Part shown: in pieces, positions 53,687 to 63,236 of the stretch
Numbering within the stretch: the first letter of the stretch is position 1
Layout: every line of letters begins with the position of its first letter
DNA from: VGTK01 sp046327915
GTDB taxonomy: Bacteria; Desulfobacterota; Binatia; UBA12015
Direction: 5' to 3'
NCBI GenBank assembly: GCA_046327915.1
Contig: JAXLXO010000022.1
Span: 1 to 64,000, forward strand
Length of the DNA: 64,000 nt
Translations under genes and position numbers: made by a program
The notes under the pieces: model-generated
Seen by the model: the letters and a program-made list of their open reading frames with translations, nothing else
Told to the model about the DNA's origin: nothing
Database searches by the model: none

Positions 53687-55504
53687 ATGTCGCGAACGGC
53701 TGACGCGGGAGCTGGCCGGCCCGGCCTGGAGCTCGGCAGCGCCCTGCTCGCGCATCGTCTGCGAGTGGGCGCCTGGCTGGTCGCTGTGGCTCTGCTGGCA
53801 TTCTTCGCGGTCGACGTGGTGCAGCAGCGTCCGGGAATCGGGACGCTGCTGGCCGTCAAGCTGTTCCAGCTCGGGGGCCTCGCGGTGCTGGTGCGCGCGA
53901 CGTATCGCGAGCACGAGCCGGCGCGGCTGCGCTGGATCGGCGCAGCCCTCATGGGCGGCATCTACGTGTCGACCGTCGTGTCGTCCGTGGTGCGGCAGGA
54001 GATCGTGGGGGCGCTCCTGCTGTTCCTCGCGGTCGGAATGGCCACCGCGACGTTCGTGCCGTGGGGGACGCGCGCGCAGCTCTTCACCGTGCTCTGCGCC
54101 GCGGGCGCCATCGCGGCGACGGCCGTCGTCGTGCCGCTGCCGGCGGGCGTGCTGCCGGTCTACGTGTGGTCCGCATCGGCGATCGTCTTCTTCGGGTCGA
54201 TCTGGCTGGCCCACGAGCACGAGCGGCAGCGCCGGGAGCGCCGGCGTGCGGAGGCGCAGCTCGCGATCGAGTCACGCGTCTCGGCGGCGCTGGCACGCTT
54301 CGGCGAGCAGATGATCCGGACCGAGACCACGACCGGCGTGCTGAATCAGCTGTGCGGCCTGGTCGCCGAGCTGCTGAGCTGCGACGAGACGGCGCTCACG
54401 CTCTACGACCCCGGCGACGACTCGTTCGCCGTGCACGGATCGTTCGGCCACCGCGTCTCGGATCTGCCGCTGATCAAGGGACTGCGCATCCCGGCAGCGA
54501 CGCTGAAGCCGCTGCTCGATCGGTTCGAGCACGAGGGGGCGGTCGAGCTCGGCGAACGCGCGCCGCGCCCGCCCGAGATTCGCGAGCTGCGGGAGCGGCA
54601 CCGCAACCCGCGCAGCCTGTTCACGCCGCTGCGGCGTGGCGACGAGGTGATCGGCATCATTTCGGCGCACCACCGCAACGGCGACCGCAGGTTCACCGAG
54701 ACGCAGAGGCGCATCCTGGTCGGCACGGCGCACCTGGCATCGCTCTCTCTGCAGAACGTCCGGCTGCTCGACGAGCTGCGCGAGGCGAACCGCATCAAGT
54801 CGGACTTCGTCTCGACCATGTCGCACGAGCTGCGCACGCCGGTGAGCGTGATTCTGGGCTACACCGACATGCTCGCCGACGAGCTCGACCAGGGCGAGCG
54901 CGACGACATCCTGCGCCGCGTGCGCCGCTCCGGGCTGGAGCTGCTCGAGCTGGTCGAGGACACGCTGAGCCTGAGCCGCCTGGAGGCCGGTGGCGATCCG
55001 CCGACGCGCGAGCCGGTGGACGTCCCGGTGGTGTTCGCCGAGCTCGCCAACGAGTTCGCCGCCGTGACGCCGCTCGACGACGTCGCGCTGCGCTGGGAAG
55101 GGCCCGAGAGCCTCGTCGTCGAGACCGACCGGCGGAAGCTGCGCATGATCCTGAAGAACCTGGTCGGCAACGCGCTCAAGTTCACGGTGCGCGGCGAGGT
55201 CGTGCTGAGCTGCAGCAGCGAGGGCGAGGTCGCGCGCTTCGTCGTGCGCGACACCGGCATCGGCATCGCGCCGCAGCACCTGCCGATCATCTTCGACATG
55301 TTCCGGCAGGTCGACAGCTCGGACGCGCGCAGCTACCGCGGCGCCGGGCTCGGGCTGCACATCGTGCAGCGCCTCGTCCACCAGCTCGGCGGCGAGATCG
55401 GCGTCACCAGCGAGGTCGGCCGCGGCAGCACGTTCACCTTCACGCTGCCGATGTCGTCCGCCGCCGTGAAGGGCGGCGACGCGCGCGAGCCGTCCGCCGC
55501 CTGA
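53687..55504 (+). CDS. Membrane histidine kinase: multi-TM sensor, GAF, HisKA, HATPase
   Basis: 605 residues. Six to seven transmembrane helices (~25-175), a coiled-coil linker (ERQRRERRRAEAQL), a GAF domain (~200-360; SCDETALTLYDPGDDSF), HisKA with TMSHELRTPVSVILGYTDML (His near residue 383), and HATPase with GNALKFT, DTGIGIAP and GAGLGLHIVQRLV. Start at ATG 53687; a TTG 18 bp upstream is in the same frame but has no better site. No response regulator gene is adjacent, so another orphan. Convergent with the glutathione transferase gene. Confidence 0.92.
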   Translation: MSRTADAGAGRPGLELGSALLAHRLRVGAWLVAVALLAFFAVDVVQQRPGIGTLLAVKLFQLGGLAVLVRATYREHEPARLRWIGAALMGGIYVSTVVSSVVRQEIVGALLLFLAVGMATATFVPWGTRAQLFTVLCAAGAIAATAVVVPLPAGVLPVYVWSASAIVFFGSIWLAHEHERQRRERRRAEAQLAIESRVSAALARFGEQMIRTETTTGVLNQLCGLVAELLSCDETALTLYDPGDDSFAVHGSFGHRVSDLPLIKGLRIPAATLKPLLDRFEHEGAVELGERAPRPPEIRELRERHRNPRSLFTPLRRGDEVIGIISAHHRNGDRRFTETQRRILVGTAHLASLSLQNVRLLDELREANRIKSDFVSTMSHELRTPVSVILGYTDMLADELDQGERDDILRRVRRSGLELLELVEDTLSLSRLEAGGDPPTREPVDVPVVFAELANEFAAVTPLDDVALRWEGPESLVVETDRRKLRMILKNLVGNALKFTVRGEVVLSCSSEGEVARFVVRDTGIGIAPQHLPIIFDMFRQVDSSDARSYRGAGLGLHIVQRLVHQLGGEIGVTSEVGRGSTFTFTLPMSSAAVKGGDAREPSAA

Positions 55505-55513
55505 CGTCGATCG

Positions 55514-56482
55514 TCAAGCACCGCCGACGGAACCGCGGTGGTGCGGCAGGCCGAGGTCCTGCGCCGGACCGACGGGCACGATGCCGGTCGGATTGATCGT
55601 CTTGTGGCTCGCGTAATAGTGCCGCTTGATGTGCGCGAAGCTCACCGTCTCCGCGACACCAGGCGACTGGTAGAGATCGCGCAGGTAGCCGCTCAGGTTC
55701 GCGTGGTCGGCGATGCGGCGCTGGTTGCACTTGAAGTGCCCGAAGTAGACCGCGTCGAAGCGCACCAAGGTGGTGAACAGCCGCCAGTCGGCCTCGGTGA
55801 CGCGGTCGCCGAAGAGATACCGGGAGCGCGCGAGCCGCAGCTCGAGCATCCCGAGGGTCTCGAAGAGCTCCGCGAACGCCTCCTCGTAGGCGTCCTGCCT
55901 CGTCGCGAAGCCGCAGCGGTACACGCCGTTGTTGACCCTGGCGTAGACCACCGCGTTCAGCGCGTCGATGTCCGCGCGCAGGTCCGCCGGGTAGAAGTCG
56001 AGGCTCGCGTCGCCGAACGCGTCGAACTCGGAGTTCAGCATGCGGATGATCTCCGACGACTCGTTGTTGACGATGGTCTTCTTCTGCCTGTCCCACAGCA
56101 CGGGCACGGTCACGCGTCCCGTGTAGTCGCGCTTCGCGAGCGTGTAGATCTGGTGCAGGAACTGCGCGCCGTTGACGCCGTCCGGAATGCAGCCCGGTCC
56201 TTCACCGAACGTCCAGCCGTCCGCACCCATGAACGGGTCGACGACGGACAGCGAGATCACGTCCTCGAGGCGCTTCAGCTTGCGGAAGATCAGCGTGCGG
56301 TGCGCCCACGGGCAGGCGAGCGAGACGTACAGGTGGTAGCGGCCCGGCTCGGCGCGGAAGCCGGACGAGCCGTCGGCGGTGACGCGGTCGCGGAACGCGG
56401 CATCGGCGCGCACGAAGCGTCCGCCGCTGCTCTTCGTGTCGTACCACTGGTCGTGCCACACGCCGTCGACGAGAAGTCCCAT
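55514..56482 (-). CDS. Glutathionyl-hydroquinone reductase (YqjG/ECM4-type GST)
   Basis: 322 residues. Thioredoxin-like domain with the catalytic Cys in LACPWAHRTLIFRKLK (near residue 56), an insertion WTFGEGPGCIPDGVNG, then TVPVLWDRQKKTIVNNESSEIIRMLN, and an alpha-helical C-terminal domain with RYLFGDRVTEADWRLFTTLVRFDAVYFGHFKCN. This is the Xi-class GST that reduces glutathionyl-hydroquinones. ATG at 56482 is chosen over an upstream frame of shadow composition. Cytosolic. Divergent from tag. Confidence 0.93.
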   Translation of the reverse strand: MGLLVDGVWHDQWYDTKSSGGRFVRADAAFRDRVTADGSSGFRAEPGRYHLYVSLACPWAHRTLIFRKLKRLEDVISLSVVDPFMGADGWTFGEGPGCIPDGVNGAQFLHQIYTLAKRDYTGRVTVPVLWDRQKKTIVNNESSEIIRMLNSEFDAFGDASLDFYPADLRADIDALNAVVYARVNNGVYRCGFATRQDAYEEAFAELFETLGMLELRLARSRYLFGDRVTEADWRLFTTLVRFDAVYFGHFKCNQRRIADHANLSGYLRDLYQSPGVAETVSFAHIKRHYYASHKTINPTGIVPVGPAQDLGLPHHRGSVGGA

Positions 56483-56541
56483 GCGGCGCATCTTGCGTGG
56501 CCGCGCGGGCTCCGGCAACGAAGCCGGACGGAGGATTCTGC

Positions 56542-57138
56542 GTGGGACGCATCGAGCACAGACCGGAGGCCGGCGACGGCCGGAAGCGCTGTCCGTGGGC
56601 CGGCAGCGCGCCGCACATGGTCGCGTACCACGACGAGGAGTGGGGCGTGCCGCTGCGCGACGAGCGCGGCCTGTTCGAGTTCCTGATCCTCGAGGGCGCG
56701 CAGGCGGGGCTCAGCTGGGCGACGATCCTCGCGCGCCGCGACGGTTACCGTCGCGCGCTGCACGGCTTCGACGTCGCGCGGATCGCGCGCTATGGCGCGC
56801 GCGACGAGGCCCGCCTGCTCGCCGACGCGGGCATCATCCGCAACCGCGCGAAGGTCGCGGCGACGATCGGCAACGCGCGCGCGTACCTCCGGGTGCAGGA
56901 GGAGCAGGGCTCGTTCGCGACGTACCTGTGGAGCTTCGTCGACGGCGAGCCGGTGCGGAACCGCTTCCGCGGCGTCGGCGACGTGCCGGTCTCGACGCCG
57001 CAGTCCGACGCGATGAGCAAGGACCTGAAGAAGCGCGGCTTCAAGTTCGTCGGCACGACGATCTGCTACGCGCTGATGCAGGCGACCGGCATGGTCAACG
57101 ACCATCTCGTTTCCTGCTTCCGCCACGGCGAGGTCTGA
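56542..57138 (+). CDS. tag: DNA-3-methyladenine glycosylase I
   Basis: 198 residues from GTG, preceded by GGAGG with ideal spacing. Tag-family zinc enzyme: RCPWAG (Zn Cys) near residue 17, YHDEEWGVPLRDERGLFEFLILEGAQAGLSWATILARRDGYR, GIIRNRAKVAATIGNA, TPQSDAMSKDLKKRGFKFVGTTICYALMQATGMVNDH (catalytic region) and the C-terminal HLVSCFRHGEV with the other Zn ligands. Removes 3-methyladenine from alkylated DNA. Near an AidB-type flavoprotein gene. Confidence 0.95.
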   Translation: MGRIEHRPEAGDGRKRCPWAGSAPHMVAYHDEEWGVPLRDERGLFEFLILEGAQAGLSWATILARRDGYRRALHGFDVARIARYGARDEARLLADAGIIRNRAKVAATIGNARAYLRVQEEQGSFATYLWSFVDGEPVRNRFRGVGDVPVSTPQSDAMSKDLKKRGFKFVGTTICYALMQATGMVNDHLVSCFRHGEV

Positions 57139-57267
57139 GCCCGCGCGCGCCGCGATCGCGGCACGAAGCCTTCTCGCCGCGGTAACGAAGCCGCAACACG
57201 GGCGTGGCACTGCTTCGGCGTCCCGGCGCGGAATGGACTCGCGCCGGCGTGACGACGGAGGTGGCCG

Positions 57268-57609
57268 ATGTTCGTCCGCAATCCGGCCCTGTGCCGGACC
57301 AGTGCGATCGCAACGCCCGACGCGGAGGCGCCGCGCTTCGCGAACGACGGCACGCGCGCGGTCCTCGAGCGCATCCTCGACGACCTGCTGCGCCGCATCG
57401 ACGACCGCGCGATCGCCGCGGACGACGCGGCGGCGCTCGTGACGAGCCTGCGCTCCTTCTGCTGCGAGCCGCCCGCGCGTCCGGGGCTGCGCTCGCTGCG
57501 CGACCTGTGCGACGTGCTCGACCCCGAGCGCTTCTCGTCGCGCGCGCGCCGGCTCGCCGCGAGCTACGCGCGCCTCGCCGCGGATCGGAGCGCGAAGAGC
57601 GGGTCGTGA
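57268..57609 (+). CDS. Small hypothetical protein
   Basis: 113 residues; no signal peptide or transmembrane helix. Mostly helical (RAVLERILDDLLRRIDDRAIAADDAAALVTSLRSF) with CC in the middle. A GGAGGTGG site lies seven bases before ATG. Unknown family. The 129-bp gap upstream has a TGGCAC box 60 bp before the start that is half of a sigma54 promoter, but its -12 part is poor. Confidence 0.55.
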   Translation: MFVRNPALCRTSAIATPDAEAPRFANDGTRAVLERILDDLLRRIDDRAIAADDAAALVTSLRSFCCEPPARPGLRSLRDLCDVLDPERFSSRARRLAASYARLAADRSAKSGS

Positions 57610-57708
57610 CGGGACCGCGGCACCTCCGGCTGGTATGGAGGGCGCGGGAGGAGGACCCGCCCGGCGCTCCGCAGGACGCGGCACGCGGCGCGGTGGTCCG
57701 TGCAGCGG

Positions 57709-58617
57709 ATGGCGCAGGCGAAGACGAGGACGACGGGCGCGGCGAAGCGTGCACGCGCGGGCAAGGGGGCGCCGCTCGCGGCGAAGGCGAAGCGCGGCAA
57801 GACCATGGCCGAGCGGCGCGATCCGTTCGCGCTCTACGAGAGCTCCGTGCAGCGTCCGGAGGACGACGTCGAGTTCTTCGCCGAGACCTACCGCCGGCTG
57901 CGCGGACGCGAGGCGAAGGTACTGCGCGAGGACTTCTGCGGCACGGCGAAGCTGTCGCTGTGCTGGTGCCGCAGCGCGCGCGGACGGCGCGCGGTCGGCG
58001 TCGACCTCGACGGTCCGACGATCGCCGCGGCGCGGCGCCGCAACCTCGAGCCGCACGCGCGCGAGCTGCGCGGGCGTCTCGAGCTGGTGCAGGGCGACGT
58101 CCTGCAGACGCGGCGCACCAACGCGGACGTCATCTGCGCGATGAACTTCAGCTTCTGCGTCTTCAAGCAGCGCGCGCAGCTCGCGCGCTACCTGAAGGCC
58201 GCGCGCGCGGGCCTCGCCGACAAGGGCCTCCTGTTCCTCGAGCTGTACGGCGGCACCGGCGCGACCGACGCGGTCGAGGAGGAGCGCGAGCTCAACGGCT
58301 TCACCTACGTCTGGGAGCAGAAGCGCTACGACCCGATCACCGGCGAGACGCTCTGCCACATCCACTTCAAGTTCCCGGACGGCTCGCGCATCGACCGCGC
58401 CTTCACCTACGACTGGCGCCTGTGGACGATCCCGGAGCTGCGCGAGCTGCTGCTCGAGTGCGGCTACTCGAAGGTGCGCGTGTTCTGGGCGACCTGTGAC
58501 GAGAGCGACACCGCGAACAGCGACGACGACATGATCTACGGTGACGGCGACTACGTCGAGCTCGACAGCGTGGACCAGCAGTACAGCTGGCTGGTGTACG
58601 TCGTCGCGGAGAAGTAG
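57709..58617 (+). CDS. SAM-dependent methyltransferase (class I)
   Basis: 302 residues. Basic Lys/Ala/Gly-rich N-terminal tail (~1-35) then a Rossmann methyltransferase: LREDFCGTAKLSLCWCRSARGRRAVGVDLDGPTI is motif I with the Asp for SAM, VQGDVLQ is motif II-like, MNFSFCVFKQRAQLARYLKAARAGLADKGLLFLELYGG is motif IV. C-terminal part with acidic DESDTANSDDDM. Substrate unknown. Starts at 57700 (GTG), 57709 (ATG) and 57805 (ATG, MAERRDPF) are all possible; no strong site decides. Confidence 0.8.
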   Translation: MAQAKTRTTGAAKRARAGKGAPLAAKAKRGKTMAERRDPFALYESSVQRPEDDVEFFAETYRRLRGREAKVLREDFCGTAKLSLCWCRSARGRRAVGVDLDGPTIAAARRRNLEPHARELRGRLELVQGDVLQTRRTNADVICAMNFSFCVFKQRAQLARYLKAARAGLADKGLLFLELYGGTGATDAVEEERELNGFTYVWEQKRYDPITGETLCHIHFKFPDGSRIDRAFTYDWRLWTIPELRELLLECGYSKVRVFWATCDESDTANSDDDMIYGDGDYVELDSVDQQYSWLVYVVAEK

Positions 58618-58626
58618 CGGCGCGCG

Positions 58627-59484
58627 TCAAGCACGGCGCAGGACGTCGAGCACCAGCGGCCGCGCGTCGGCGAGCCCCTTGTAGGCGGCCACGCGCGGCG
58701 GCATCGCCTCGATCGCGCGCGCGAGCGTCGCGCGCTGCTCCGTCGTCAGCTCCGCGAACGGGTAGAGATGGACGCGGATCAGGAAGATGGCCGCGTCGAG
58801 GCCGGGGAGCGGGATCGTCGTCTGTCGCTCGACGCGGAGAAAGCCGGGACCGTCGACGCGCCACGGCTCGCGGCGTCCCTCCTCGGGGTGGTGATCGAGG
58901 ACGTCGTCCGCCGACACGGTCCACACGAAGCGCACGTACGGCCCGCGCTCGACCATCGCGTCGACCATCGAGCGCTCGGCCTGCGGGTGCTTCGCGAAAT
59001 CGGGCACCGGTCCGTGGATCGCGCCGAAGCCCGCGCCGTGGATGCCCTCGGGGCGCCAGCCGCTCGGGATCGACACGTGCACCGCGATCGCGGCGCTGCC
59101 GCCGTCGGGCAGGCGGCGCAGCACGACGACGTCTTCCTGCACGAGCGCGACGAGATCCGCGAAGCCCGCGGCGGACGCGTTCGCGCCGAGCCCGACCAGC
59201 AGCTCCGGATGCTCGCGCGCGAGCGTCGTGCGCAGCCAGTCGAGCGCCGCCGCCTGGATCGCGCGCTCCGCGTCGTCGCGCGCGAGAAGCGCGTGGCGCG
59301 ACGGTGGCGTCGCGCGCTTCGCCGCCCGATACCGTTCGAGCTGGTCGTCGAGCTGGAAGAAGAGCGTGTCGGCGGGGCCGTTGCCGAGATCGACGCCGTG
59401 GCGCAGCAGGCCGGCCTCCATGCGCAGCGGCGTGTCCTTGACCGGGAAGTAGCGCGCGGGGCGCGGCAGCGGGCTCGACGTCAC
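58627..59484 (-). CDS. Haem-dependent oxidative N-demethylase family protein (DUF3445)
   Basis: 285 residues. Matches the DUF3445/HDOD family: the N-terminal ARYFPVKDTPLRMEAGLLRHG, a central VLRRLPDGGSAAIAVHVSIPSGWRPE, AIHGPVP, the RFVWTVSADDVLDHHP segment, and FLRVERQTTIPLPGLDAAIFLIRVHLYPFAEL. Family members bind haem b in a PAS-like fold and demethylate small amines (e.g. dimethylamine), but many have unknown substrates. Convergent with the methyltransferase gene (9 bp). Confidence 0.8.
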   Translation of the reverse strand: MTSSPLPRPARYFPVKDTPLRMEAGLLRHGVDLGNGPADTLFFQLDDQLERYRAAKRATPPSRHALLARDDAERAIQAAALDWLRTTLAREHPELLVGLGANASAAGFADLVALVQEDVVVLRRLPDGGSAAIAVHVSIPSGWRPEGIHGAGFGAIHGPVPDFAKHPQAERSMVDAMVERGPYVRFVWTVSADDVLDHHPEEGRREPWRVDGPGFLRVERQTTIPLPGLDAAIFLIRVHLYPFAELTTEQRATLARAIEAMPPRVAAYKGLADARPLVLDVLRRA

Positions 59485-59621
59485 GAGCGCAGCGTAGCGG
59501 CGGCGCGGCCCGCGCGCGAAGCGGGTGCGGAAGCCGTCCGGCGCCGCGCACGCGACGCTCGTCGCGCCGGCCGCCCGCGTCGCGCGACGCGGCGATCAGG
59601 TTCACCGCCTCGCGCGCGACG

Positions 59622-60455
59622 TCAGCCGCCGCTGCGTCCGGCGCGGCCGACGGTGCGCGCGCGCAGCAGCGGGATCATGCGGCGCAGCAGCGCCGCCACC
59701 TCGTCCGGATCGCGCAGCCGCCAGCGCGCTGCCGTGACGCGGTCCTCGGTGCCGACGAAGATCCCGGCGCCGGCATCCGCGAGGACGGCGAATACGGTCT
59801 CGTCGGTGATGTCGTCGCCGACGTGCATCGCGAGCGCGTCCTCGAGGCCGAGCGCCTCCTGCAGCCACAGCACCGACTTGCCCTTGTCCCACGCGACGTT
59901 GGGCTGGATCTCCACCACCTCCTTTCCCGGCTCGCGGCGCAGGTCGGGGAAGCGCTCGAGCACGTCGTCGACCAGCGCGCCGACCGCGGGCAGCAGCTCG
60001 CGCGCGACGAGGCGCGAGTGCGTCGCGATGGTGAAGCGCTTGCGCTCGACCAGCGCACCCGGGATCCGCGCGATGCCGTCGCGCAGCAGGGCTTCCGCCG
60101 CGTCGAGCGACGGCAGGTAGGGATCGCCGATCGCGAGCTGCAGCGGGCGCGTCTCGGGGCCCGCGACGTCGAAGCCGTGGCTGCCGACGTAGAACGCCTC
60201 GGGAACCTGCACGCGGCGCTCGACGTCGCGCCGGTCGCGGCCGCTGACGATCGCCGTCGGGCAGAGCTCGGCGATCTCGCGGACCAGATGCCGCGTCGCG
60301 GTGTCGAGCACCGCCTGCTCCGGCCGCGACGCGATCGGCGTCAGCGTGCCGTCGTAGTCGAGGCAGACGAGGACGCGCGGCGCGCGCTCGAGCAACGTCT
60401 CGATCGCGTCGAGCGCCGACGGCAGCTCGGTCGTGCGCCGCGTGGTCGCCGTCAT
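59622..60455 (-). CDS. otsB: Trehalose-6-phosphate phosphatase
   Basis: 277 residues, HAD-superfamily. Motif I LVCLDYDGTLTPIASRP (nucleophile Asp), motif II TAIVSGRDRRDV, GSHGFDV, the ERKRFTIATHSRL cap region, and motif IV MHVGDDITDETVF. Makes free trehalose from trehalose-6-phosphate. No otsA synthase is adjacent; the GH15 enzyme at 41.3 kb could degrade trehalose. ATG at 60455; 137 bp separate its end from the N-demethylase gene. Confidence 0.93.
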   Translation of the reverse strand: MTATTRRTTELPSALDAIETLLERAPRVLVCLDYDGTLTPIASRPEQAVLDTATRHLVREIAELCPTAIVSGRDRRDVERRVQVPEAFYVGSHGFDVAGPETRPLQLAIGDPYLPSLDAAEALLRDGIARIPGALVERKRFTIATHSRLVARELLPAVGALVDDVLERFPDLRREPGKEVVEIQPNVAWDKGKSVLWLQEALGLEDALAMHVGDDITDETVFAVLADAGAGIFVGTEDRVTAARWRLRDPDEVAALLRRMIPLLRARTVGRAGRSGG

Positions 60456-60510
60456 CGCGACGCGCGACCCGCGCCGTTCGGGCGCGGGTCGCGGTGCGAC
60501 GACGAAGTCC

Positions 60511-60795
60511 TCACGGATCGACCTTCACGCCGCGCCAGAACGCGACGTGGTCCTTGATGTTCGCGGCCGCCGGCTTCGGGTCCGGGTAGTACCAGGCGGC
60601 GTCGCGGTTGACGTCGTCGCCGACCACGACGTCGTAGTAGTGCGCCGTGCCCTTCCACGAGCACACCGTGGTCGTGCTGCTGTCGCGCAGGTTCTCCCGC
60701 CGGACCGCGCCCGGCGGGAAGTACACGTTGCCCTCCACCGACTCGAAGCCGGTGGTCTCCGCGATCACCGTTCCGTTCCACGACGCCCGCGGCAT
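60511..60795 (-). CDS. DUF427-family protein
   Basis: 94 residues. DUF427 landmarks: VIAETTGFESVEGNVYFPP near the start, then TVCSWKGTAHYYDVVVGD, and AAWYYPDPKPAAANIKDHVAFW. These single-domain beta proteins are widespread and uncharacterised. Located 18 bp after the secreted hydrolase gene and 55 bp before otsB on the same strand, probably in one transcript with the hydrolase. Confidence 0.9.
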   Translation of the reverse strand: MPRASWNGTVIAETTGFESVEGNVYFPPGAVRRENLRDSSTTTVCSWKGTAHYYDVVVGDDVNRDAAWYYPDPKPAAANIKDHVAFWRGVKVDP

Positions 60796-60813
60796 GTCGG
60801 ACCTCCTCTCGCG

Positions 60814-63090
60814 CTACTGGACGTTGCGGGCGACGAAGGCCGCGAGCGGCGCGACCACGTTGTTGGTCGCGTCGTCCTCGGCGGTCAGCACGTCGACGTG
60901 GGCGTAGCCCTCGCTGATGTACACCTCGTAGCCGCCCTCCGGACCACCGTACGTCGGAAACGCGGCGCTCGGAACAGCGGCGTTCACGACGCGCGACGTT
61001 CCGTCGCAGGACGGTGCCGTGCACGGCGCGATGCTGTCCGCGAAGCCGCGGAAGCTCGCCGGGACCGGCGCGAGGCCGTTCGAGCCGCCGAAGCCGATCA
61101 CCGGGATGTCGATCGCCGGCGCCTGCGTCAGGTTCTCGATGTCGCGTCGGCCGCGGCCGACCGACAGCGGGGTCGAGTCGAGGCCCACGAGGCCGCTCGT
61201 CGTGCTGAGACCGGAGCTCGGGTAGTACCAGTCGCTGAAGTTCGTGCCGCCCGCGACGAAGGTGCCGAGCAGGCGGTCGAAGCGCGTGACCTCCTTCTCG
61301 TTGCCCCAGCGCGTGCTCGGCGGGAACGCCGTCGGCGCCGGGCCGTTGTTCGGCAGCGCGCTCGCTGGCATCGTCTCGGTGACGTCCTGCCAGGTGGTGA
61401 GCCCGCCGACCACCGGACCGGGCGCGCCGACCGAGGTCGCGACGAAGAACGCGGTCGCGGCGATCGCGCCGTCGTCGTCGACGAAGCTGCCGATGCCGCC
61501 GTAGACCGTCGCCTGCGGCAGGATTCCGAGGATGCTCAGGTCGGCGACCTTGTCGATCGCCGACGTGTTCGGACCGGTCTGGTCGACCTGGATGATGATC
61601 TGGCCCGAGTCGGGATCGCTGCGGCCCTGGATCGCCGACGGCTCGCTCGACGCGAGGATGCGCGGGTTCAGGAGACCGCCCGCGGTCGAGTACGACGTCT
61701 GCGGCGGGATGCAGACCGCCGGCGTGAGCAGCGCGCAGTCCGATGCCTCGGTCGCGACGGTGCACGGCGTGGTGCCGTCGGCGCAGCGCGGCGCGTTGGC
61801 GCTCACCGCGCCGTAGAGACCGCCGTCGAAGCGCGCCTCGATGCGGTCGAGCGTGTCGCTGGTCGGCGGCGTGCCCGTCGTGCTGCCGCCGCCGCCCTCG
61901 AGCAGGACGAGGCCGCGCAGCTTCTTGTAGCCCGGATCGGCGGGGCCGAAGCCGGCGAGGTTGAAGTCGGTCGCGGCGTAGCGCGCGACGAAGCCGGTGC
62001 CGGCCGAGTGTCCGCCGAGGAACACGTTGTGGTTCTTGACGGCGAGGTCTGCCGCCTGCACGACCGCGTCGATGTCCTGCGAGAACACCAGAGGCGTCCA
62101 GTTGGCGAGGAACGGCACGTCGGCCTGCGTGTCGTAGAACACCGCGCGGCGTCCGAGGTCGGACAGCAGCGGGCTCAGCGGCATGCCGATCTCGCCGCCG
62201 AACAGCCAGTCGAGCGCGGCCTTCGAATCGTTCGCGTCGTCGGCGAGCAGCAGGCCGGCGCGGTCCTCGAGCTGGTTGGAGCGCCGGTCGAACGCCCACA
62301 CCTCGACGGCGAGACCCTGCTCGCGCGCCACGCGCACGATGAGGTTCTCGGCGAGAACCTTGAATCCGCCGGCGCCGCCCTCGAAGCCGGGCACGAGGAT
62401 CAGGATCGCGTCGGGCTGCACGCCCGGACGCTGTGCGAAGTAGCGCGTGTAGCGCGCGTTGTTCAGGTCGAAGGTGGCGCTGCCGAACTGCGTGACGAGC
62501 TTCGGGTTGGTCACCGTCACGCCCGGGCTGCCCGGCGTGTTGGGCGGCTCGGCCGCGCTCGGGATGTCGATCGTCGTGCCGCGCACCGCGCAGCGCAGCT
62601 CGTCCTTCGCGTCGATCAGCAGATCGCCGTTCGCGTCGGCGGCGTCGATGCAGTGCGTGTAGCCGCCGCAGGCGACCTGCCGGACCTTGCCGCTCGGGCT
62701 GTCCACGCAGGACGACTCCTGCTTGATCGCGCAGCGCAGCTTCGGCTGCGGGCCGGTGCCCTGCTTGAGGCACGGTGACTTCGCCGCCGACACCGGCAGG
62801 CCGCACGTCGTGCGCGCCTGGATGGCGTTGACGGTCGCCTTGCACTCGCGGCGCAGCGCGCTGCCGTCGATCGCGTTCTTCACCGCGGCGCGCGAGCAGC
62901 GCTGGTACTCGTCGCGCGCCGTGGCGGTCGCGCACGGGCACGCGCCCTCGATCACCGCGCGCAGCGTGTCGATCTGCGCGCGGTCGATCCACTGCGAGGC
63001 GCCGGCGAGGCACTTGTCGGCCGCCTGCGCTGTCGTCGCGCAGGCGAGGAGGAGAAGCATCAGGGACGGGGCGTACTTGACGAGGCGCAT
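60814..63090 (-). CDS. Large secreted alpha/beta hydrolase with Cys-rich N-terminal region
   Basis: 758 residues. Signal peptide, possibly lipoprotein (LLAC at ~14-17) or cleaved after AQA (~23). Residues ~25-170 are Cys-rich and include the EF-hand/dockerin-like loop DANGDLLIDAKDE (~152-164), a likely Ca2+ site. The hydrolase part has ILILVPGFEGGAGGF (oxyanion loop) and GGHSAGTGFVARY with the nucleophile Ser near residue 362. Acid and His are later (HVDVLTAED near the C-terminus has His). Substrate unknown; perhaps a lipase or esterase. ATG 63090 is chosen for GGAGG five bases upstream. First gene of the hydrolase-DUF427 pair. Confidence 0.8.
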   Translation of the reverse strand: MRLVKYAPSLMLLLLACATTAQAADKCLAGASQWIDRAQIDTLRAVIEGACPCATATARDEYQRCSRAAVKNAIDGSALRRECKATVNAIQARTTCGLPVSAAKSPCLKQGTGPQPKLRCAIKQESSCVDSPSGKVRQVACGGYTHCIDAADANGDLLIDAKDELRCAVRGTTIDIPSAAEPPNTPGSPGVTVTNPKLVTQFGSATFDLNNARYTRYFAQRPGVQPDAILILVPGFEGGAGGFKVLAENLIVRVAREQGLAVEVWAFDRRSNQLEDRAGLLLADDANDSKAALDWLFGGEIGMPLSPLLSDLGRRAVFYDTQADVPFLANWTPLVFSQDIDAVVQAADLAVKNHNVFLGGHSAGTGFVARYAATDFNLAGFGPADPGYKKLRGLVLLEGGGGSTTGTPPTSDTLDRIEARFDGGLYGAVSANAPRCADGTTPCTVATEASDCALLTPAVCIPPQTSYSTAGGLLNPRILASSEPSAIQGRSDPDSGQIIIQVDQTGPNTSAIDKVADLSILGILPQATVYGGIGSFVDDDGAIAATAFFVATSVGAPGPVVGGLTTWQDVTETMPASALPNNGPAPTAFPPSTRWGNEKEVTRFDRLLGTFVAGGTNFSDWYYPSSGLSTTSGLVGLDSTPLSVGRGRRDIENLTQAPAIDIPVIGFGGSNGLAPVPASFRGFADSIAPCTAPSCDGTSRVVNAAVPSAAFPTYGGPEGGYEVYISEGYAHVDVLTAEDDATNNVVAPLAAFVARNVQ

Positions 63091-63236
63091 GGACCCTCCG
63101 GCTGGCCCCATCGGGCCGGCAGCTGCATCGCCGGAGAGTATGCCCCGGAACCCCGGGGCGCGCGAGGTCGAACCGGCGGCGGAGTTTCAGTCCGCGAGAC
63201 GGCAGACGCGCGGCCCGCGTGCCGCCGCGCGCCGCG

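Noticed and set aside
57205..57219. Sigma54-like box (TGGCAC, GG and GC 10 bp apart) before the small gene at 57268
   Set aside because: The -24 half is perfect but the -12 half is CGGC instead of TTGC, and the gene has no link to an NtrC-type activator; likely chance.
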